Assembly (NCBI GenBank): GCA_031370675.1
Contig: JANMQT010000351.1
Span: 1 to 17,447 of the forward strand
Direction: 5' to 3'
Length of the DNA stretch: 17,447 nt
Source of the DNA: SZAS-18 sp031370675
GTDB lineage: Bacteria > Verrucomicrobiota > Verrucomicrobiia > Chthoniobacterales > SZAS-18
In this document: piece after piece, positions 14,362 to 17,447 of the stretch
Layout of the letters: each line of letters opens with the position of its first letter
How positions within the stretch are numbered: position 1 is the first letter of the stretch
Program-made: the position numbers and the translations under genes
The notes under the pieces: generated by a model
What the model was told of the DNA's origin: nothing
The model's input: only the letters and a program-made list of their open reading frames with translations
The model's database searches: none

Positions 14362-15653
14362 GCCGGGCTCTCCCCCGCCAGCAACGATGAGCGGCGGCGC
14401 GGCGCAACGGCCGCGATCACCGCCACGCCGAAGAGGCCGAGCGTCGTCAGCCATTTCATCCAGCCAAACGGCGCGGCACGCACAGCGACGTCGATGCCGG
14501 CGGAGTACCCGCGCACTTGTCCCGCGTCATTTAGCGCCACCACGCGCAGGCAATGGGTGCGCCCGCCCTGAAGGGAGCAAATCCGGGCGAGGATCGACCC
14601 GTCGGCTGGCTGCGATTCGAAGCACGCCGGCACGGGCATCCAACTCACCTCGAGACGCCGCGCGGTCGCCACGGTCCGACGCTTTTCCACGCGGTACGCG
14701 CCAGGCCCCGGCGTGGTCGCGGGCCAGCGCAACAAAACGTTCTCGCCGGTCGCGGCCAACGCCACGACCTGGACAATGGGCGACTCTCCGCCCGGCTCCC
14801 GCGGAAACCACTCCGCGGAGTTTGCCGGACCACCCGGCCAGCCTTCCGCGCCTGCTTCCTCAGCCAGCGGCATGGCATCCGCCGGCGTGGGCGTGGGTTG
14901 CGTCTGCACATTTTCCGGTTCAGAATTTACGGGCGGTACCGCCGGGTTGCCGGGCGGACCGGACGGCGCCGGAGCGAGTCCAATGCCCGAGAGGCGGACC
15001 GCTTGGTTCGCCTCGGTCCCGAATCGGAGTTCGCTGCTGAACGTTCCGGCCGCGGACGGCTGGAAGACGAGTGCGAAGGATTGGCGCTCACCCCTGCGCA
15101 ACCGGTAGCTTTGCGAGCCCTCGACCCGCCAGGGCCGCGGCGGCGCCACCCAGCCTTCGCACACGCCCCCGCCGAGGTTGACCAGCACCAACGATTGACG
15201 CGCACCCACGTCGCCAGGATTCACCGCCCCAAAATCCAGTTGCGTCATCGCCACAACGAGGAAGGAGGGCGACTCGACGATCCGCACGGACACCGTCGCG
15301 GGTGGCGAGACGGGTCCGCCCGCCCGCTGCACCGTGTAAGTGAAAGTATCGTACCCCGCGCCCAGGGACGAATTGTGGGTATACGCGACCGTGCCGCCAT
15401 CCCCCGCAATCGAAACCTGGACGGGGTCGAGCCGCCCCTTGCTCGGACGCAGGCGAATTTGGATGTCGAGCGTTTTCCCGCCAGGCGAGCCGGACGTCCC
15501 CAGCCGGATCTCGGTCCGGCCACCGTCCGACACCTCAACGGAGCGCGTCATGGCGCTGGGGGGCGCCTCGAAGGCAGGCAGTTGGCCACGACTGACGATG
15601 ACTGTGAGAAAGAGCAGGGCGGACCGCGACAGAAGTTCCGGCCAAACTCTCAT
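14358..15653 (-). CDS. exported multi-domain protein (Ig-like, ASH/choice-of-anchor D, FN3-like, C-terminal helix)
   Basis: The family is not named, but the layout is clear. From the ATG at 15653 (431 residues), residues 1-29 form a signal peptide (MRVWPELLSRS then ALLFLTVIV). Residues about 35-126 resemble a cadherin/Big_9-type Ig-like domain with GYDTFTYTV. Residues 138-224 match an ASH/choice-of-anchor D domain (LDFGAVNPGD, SLVLVNLGGG, FALVFQPSAAGTFSSELRFG). A proline-rich linker follows at 229-258, then a fibronectin-III-like region at about 292-392 (VLLRWPATTPGPGAYRVEKRR, HCLRVVALNDAGQ). A single helix (about 399-417) ends in a basic tail, APRRRSSLL. This suggests a membrane-anchored periplasmic or surface protein. 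A TTG at 15686 would add 11 residues before the signal peptide and is less likely. A binding or structural role is inferred from domains only. Confidence 0.82.
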   Translation of the reverse strand: MRVWPELLSRSALLFLTVIVSRGQLPAFEAPPSAMTRSVEVSDGGRTEIRLGTSGSPGGKTLDIQIRLRPSKGRLDPVQVSIAGDGGTVAYTHNSSLGAGYDTFTYTVQRAGGPVSPPATVSVRIVESPSFLVVAMTQLDFGAVNPGDVGARQSLVLVNLGGGVCEGWVAPPRPWRVEGSQSYRLRRGERQSFALVFQPSAAGTFSSELRFGTEANQAVRLSGIGLAPAPSGPPGNPAVPPVNSEPENVQTQPTPTPADAMPLAEEAGAEGWPGGPANSAEWFPREPGGESPIVQVVALAATGENVLLRWPATTPGPGAYRVEKRRTVATARRLEVSWMPVPACFESQPADGSILARICSLQGGRTHCLRVVALNDAGQVRGYSAGIDVAVRAAPFGWMKWLTTLGLFGVAVIAAVAPRRRSSLLAGESPA

Positions 15654-15747
15654 CCGGCACGTTCGCGACCTGGACGGGTGCGGCAACGCCGATTTTGAGG
15701 TCCGGGCATGACGTTTGAGAGGCGCCCTCGCAAAATTTCAGTTTGGA

Positions 15748-15775
15748 TTGACCGTCACCCCCGAGGCATTATTCT
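15748..15775 (+). promoter_or_regulatory. sigma70-type promoter of the L,D-transpeptidase gene
   Basis: TTGACC at 15748-15753 and TATTCT at 15770-15775 are separated by 16 bases. An A/T-rich stretch (CAAAATTTCAGTTTGG) lies just upstream, like an UP element. The predicted start of transcription is near 15782, only about eight bases before the GTG codon, so the leader would be very short. On the other strand the same spot reads AATAAT (15768-15773), which could serve the divergent surface-protein gene, though its -35 match is poor. Confidence 0.5.
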
Positions 15776-15789
15776 GTGAGTCTTAACCT

Positions 15790-16413
15790 GTGTATTCATC
15801 CCGCCGCGTTCTCGTATTTTCCCTTTTCTGTCTCGTCCTCGCCGGCACCACCGTGGCGTCGGGCCAGGAGGTCAGGCGTGCCGTCTACGTGCAGCCACAG
15901 CCGCAGAAAGCGCCCGGTGATTTGATCCGGAAACAGGATGATCCGCGCATCACCGTAAGACTCATGTCTTCGACCGGTCCGGACAACTCACGCGTGTACG
16001 TTTCACTCACCAAGCAGCGCGCCTATCTCATCAACACCACAACCGACGAAATCGTGATTGATTCCCCAATCTCCAGCGGCAAGAGCGGGCATACGACCCC
16101 CAAGGGAAGTTACGTGATCAAGCAGAAAGACCGCGACCACCGCTCGAGTATTTATGGGGATTTTGTGGACCGCAGCGGTCGCACCGTCCGGCGCGGCGTG
16201 AGCACGAAGATCGATTCCGCGCCCAGCGGCACGAGTTACGTGGGCGCGTCAATGAAATGGTTCATGCGGCTGACCAACGAGGGCGTCGGCATGCACACCG
16301 GCTTTCTCCCCGGCTATGCTGCCTCCCACGGGTGCGTGCGGATGCCCGAGCAAATCGCGCAAATGTTTTACGAGCGCGTAAGAGTCGGGACGCCCGCCGT
16401 GGTCGCCGATTGA
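15790..16413 (+). CDS. secreted L,D-transpeptidase (YkuD domain)
   Basis: The 207-residue protein has a signal peptide (SSRRVLVFSLFCLVLAGTTVASG, about 3-25) and then one YkuD catalytic domain. The domain runs from about 68 (RVYVSLTKQRAYLI) to 207. The catalytic motif is complete: H169 in GVGMHTG, H180 and C182 in SHGCVRMP. ISSGKSGHTTPKGSY at 94-108 is the usual approach loop. Such enzymes form 3-3 cross-links or attach proteins to peptidoglycan in the periplasm, with the cysteine as acyl carrier. No LysM or other peptidoglycan-binding domain is present. The start is GTG at 15790; no ATG in the same frame fits before residue 59. It has its own promoter (15748-15775) and is divergent from the surface protein. 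It lies 67 bases before recR. Confidence 0.93.
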   Translation: MYSSRRVLVFSLFCLVLAGTTVASGQEVRRAVYVQPQPQKAPGDLIRKQDDPRITVRLMSSTGPDNSRVYVSLTKQRAYLINTTTDEIVIDSPISSGKSGHTTPKGSYVIKQKDRDHRSSIYGDFVDRSGRTVRRGVSTKIDSAPSGTSYVGASMKWFMRLTNEGVGMHTGFLPGYAASHGCVRMPEQIAQMFYERVRVGTPAVVAD

Positions 16414-16424
16414 CGACTCCCCCC

Positions 16425-16445
16425 GCTTGCGATCGCAGCGCGAGC
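16425..16445 (+). terminator. weak hairpin after the L,D-transpeptidase gene
   Basis: GCTTGCG (16425-16431) can pair with CGCGAGC (16439-16445), giving seven pairs including one G-T, around a seven-base loop. It lies 12 bases after the stop of the L,D-transpeptidase gene. No T-run follows, so the call as a terminator is tentative. Confidence 0.25.
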
Positions 16446-16480
16446 AGGCCAGCGTCGCAGCGTGGTTGCCGCCTCCGCCC

Positions 16481-17100
16481 ATGACGCGCATTGATCATCC
16501 CGAGCCGCTCAAGCGCCTGGCGGTGCAGCTGCGCCGCCTTCCTGGCATCGGACCGCGCGGCGCCGAGCGCATCGCCCTCTGGTTGCTCGGAGGCAAGGAT
16601 CGCACACGGCCTGGCGACCTCGCCGCCGCGGTGAAAGAGGCGGCCGATTCCGTTCATCCGTGCGTCCAATGCGGATTTCTCACCGACACGCTGATGTGCG
16701 CGATTTGTGCGGATGATTCCCGGGCCGCGGGACCGCTTTGCGTGGTGGAACAGGCCACGGATATTCTTCCACTGGAACGCACGGGCGTCTTTCGCGGACG
16801 CTACCACGCACTCGGCGGGCGCCTCTCGCCGCTCGATCACGTGGGTCCGGACGACTTGCGCATCCCGTCGCTGCTGGTCACTGCCGGTCGACGCCCGCTC
16901 CGTCCGAGATTATTCTTGCCCTCGGGGCCGACGTCGAGGGCGAGGCGACCGCCCGCTACCTCGCCGAAATTTTGCGCGGCGAATTCCCCCCGCTCCCGAT
17001 CACGCGCATCGCGCAGGGTCTTCCCGCCGGCGGCGGTCTCGAATCGGCCGACGAGTTGACGCTCGCACGCGCGCTTTCGGGCCGCGTGGTGATCGGCTGA
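16481..17100 (+). CDS. recR: recombination protein RecR, reading frame broken by an apparent 1-base deletion
   Basis: RecR acts with RecO/RecF in loading RecA at gaps and damaged forks. The first part, from ATG 16481, shows the helix-hairpin-helix (LPGIGPRGAERIA, 20-32), the four-cysteine zinc finger (C61, C64, C73, C76) and the start of the Toprim domain (CVVEQATDILPLERTG, HALGGRLSPLDHVGPDDL). The match then stops at about residue 131. It resumes in the frame one base back with SEIILALGADVEGEATARYLAE through RIAQGLPAGGGLE to SGRVVIG and a TGA at 17098-17100. Restoring one base near 16880-16905 gives 206 residues, close to the roughly 200 of RecR. Without repair the frame would run on to 17059 with a nonsense C-terminus, losing half of the Toprim domain. 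No slippery sequence is visible. A sequencing or assembly error or a true mutation are the options. An upstream TTG at 16427 is less likely as start. Confidence 0.9.
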
Positions 17101-17116
17101 GGCACGCGAGCGCGCG

Positions 17117-17144
17117 TTGACACCTGCCTGCGCCGCGGTTTGTT
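17117..17144 (+). promoter_or_regulatory. possible promoter of tyrS
   Basis: A perfect TTGACA (17117-17122) lies 35 bases before the tyrS ATG. With a 16-base spacer the -10 position reads TTTGTT, a weak match (3 of 6). If used, transcription would start near 17151, leaving a leader of about six bases. The -35 box is persuasive and the -10 is not. Confidence 0.4.
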
Positions 17145-17156
17145 GCGGCCTCCGCC

Positions 17157-17447
17157 ATGCCAACCGCCCTGACCCCCGAAGAGTCGCTCGCCCGCTTGAA
17201 AGCAGGCGCGGCCCATCTCGTCAGCGAGCACGAACTGCTGGCAAAGCTGAAACTAGGACGCCCGCTCCGCGTCAAACTCGGGGTCGATCCTACCTCGCCC
17301 GATCTCCATCTCGGGCATTCGCTTCCGCTCGAGAAGCTGCGGCAGTTTCAGGAAATGGGCCACCAGGCCGTGCTGATCATCGGCGATGTCACGGCGCTGA
17401 TCGGCGACCCGACCGATCGCAGTTCAACGCGACCACCGCTCTCGCGC
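17157..17447 (+). CDS. tyrS: tyrosyl-tRNA synthetase, N-terminal part (cut by window edge)
   Basis: The first 97 codons from the ATG at 17157 are open to the window edge. RVKLGVDPTSPDLHLGHS at about 38-55 carries the class I HIGH-type signature as HLGH. It is followed by LEKLRQFQEMGHQAVLIIGD and TALIGDPTDRSSTRPPL, which identify a tyrosyl-tRNA synthetase, an enzyme that charges tRNA-Tyr in the cytosol. The KMSKS loop, anticodon-binding region and S4 domain are outside the window. The VDPTSPDLHLGH form suggests the subgroup with HLGH and KFGKT-like motifs (sometimes called TyrZ), rather than the E. coli form. It lies 56 bases after recR in the same direction, with a possible promoter of its own. 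Confidence 0.95.
   Translation, partial: MPTALTPEESLARLKAGAAHLVSEHELLAKLKLGRPLRVKLGVDPTSPDLHLGHSLPLEKLRQFQEMGHQAVLIIGDVTALIGDPTDRSSTRPPLSR

Noticed and set aside
16428..16437. TGCGATCGCA palindrome resembling the cyanobacterial HIP1 octamer
   Set aside because: It is a single copy with no repeats seen in the window. Nothing else suggests a cyanobacterium. Chance in GC-rich DNA is enough.
16850..16910. Programmed ribosomal frameshift in recR
   Set aside because: No slippery heptamer, internal SD-like signal or downstream pseudoknot is evident, and RecR is not known to use recoding. A base deletion is simpler.
1..17447. Transfer, phage or defence-system genes
   Set aside because: I looked for integrases, transposases, toxin-antitoxin pairs, CRISPR repeats and terminal inverted repeats on both strands. 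None was visible and base composition appears even throughout.

Overview
The window is dense, GC-rich bacterial chromosome with 17 protein-coding genes and almost no spare DNA. The longest gene-free stretches are about 100-140 bases. No tRNA, rRNA, CRISPR array, insertion sequence, integrase or phage gene was seen. The gene content and style (gap-pgk-tpiA cluster, accD-folC pair, PLP transsulfuration pair, Ig/ASH-type surface protein, C-rich start contexts without Shine-Dalgarno sequences) would fit a member of Verrucomicrobiota, perhaps Opitutae. That is an inference from style, not from a marker gene, and it is weak.

Layout. Bases 1-2583 hold a CNNM/CorC-type membrane protein cut by the left edge (minus strand), a DUF309 protein (plus), and a minus-strand pair of a stand-alone response-regulator receiver followed by an XdhC-family protein. 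Bases 2695-3888 hold a GT4 glycosyltransferase (plus). Bases 3891-8690 are a compact minus-strand block read in the order cystathionine beta-synthase, cystathionine gamma-lyase/synthase, accD, folC, the last two joined by an ATGA overlap. It combines reverse transsulfuration (homocysteine to cysteine), the carboxyltransferase beta subunit of acetyl-CoA carboxylase, and folate polyglutamylation. Bases 8805-10712 hold a large polytopic membrane protein of unknown function.

Bases 10763-14361 hold the glycolytic cluster: a strong sigma70-like promoter, gap, a small three-helix membrane protein of PepSY-TM type, pgk and tpiA. These enzymes interconvert dihydroxyacetone phosphate, glyceraldehyde 3-phosphate, 1,3-bisphosphoglycerate and 3-phosphoglycerate. 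A convergent surface/periplasmic protein (signal peptide, Ig-like, ASH and FN3-like regions, C-terminal helix) shares a CTAG tetranucleotide with tpiA, so both stop codons lie in the same four bases. The right end holds a secreted L,D-transpeptidase, a recR broken by an apparent one-base deletion, and the first 97 codons of a tyrosyl-tRNA synthetase.

Most of the window is ordinary housekeeping DNA, and I found no convincing undescribed multi-gene system. The points most worth a second look are the recR frameshift, the small membrane protein inside the glycolytic cluster, the near absence of Shine-Dalgarno sequences, and the orphan surface and membrane proteins.
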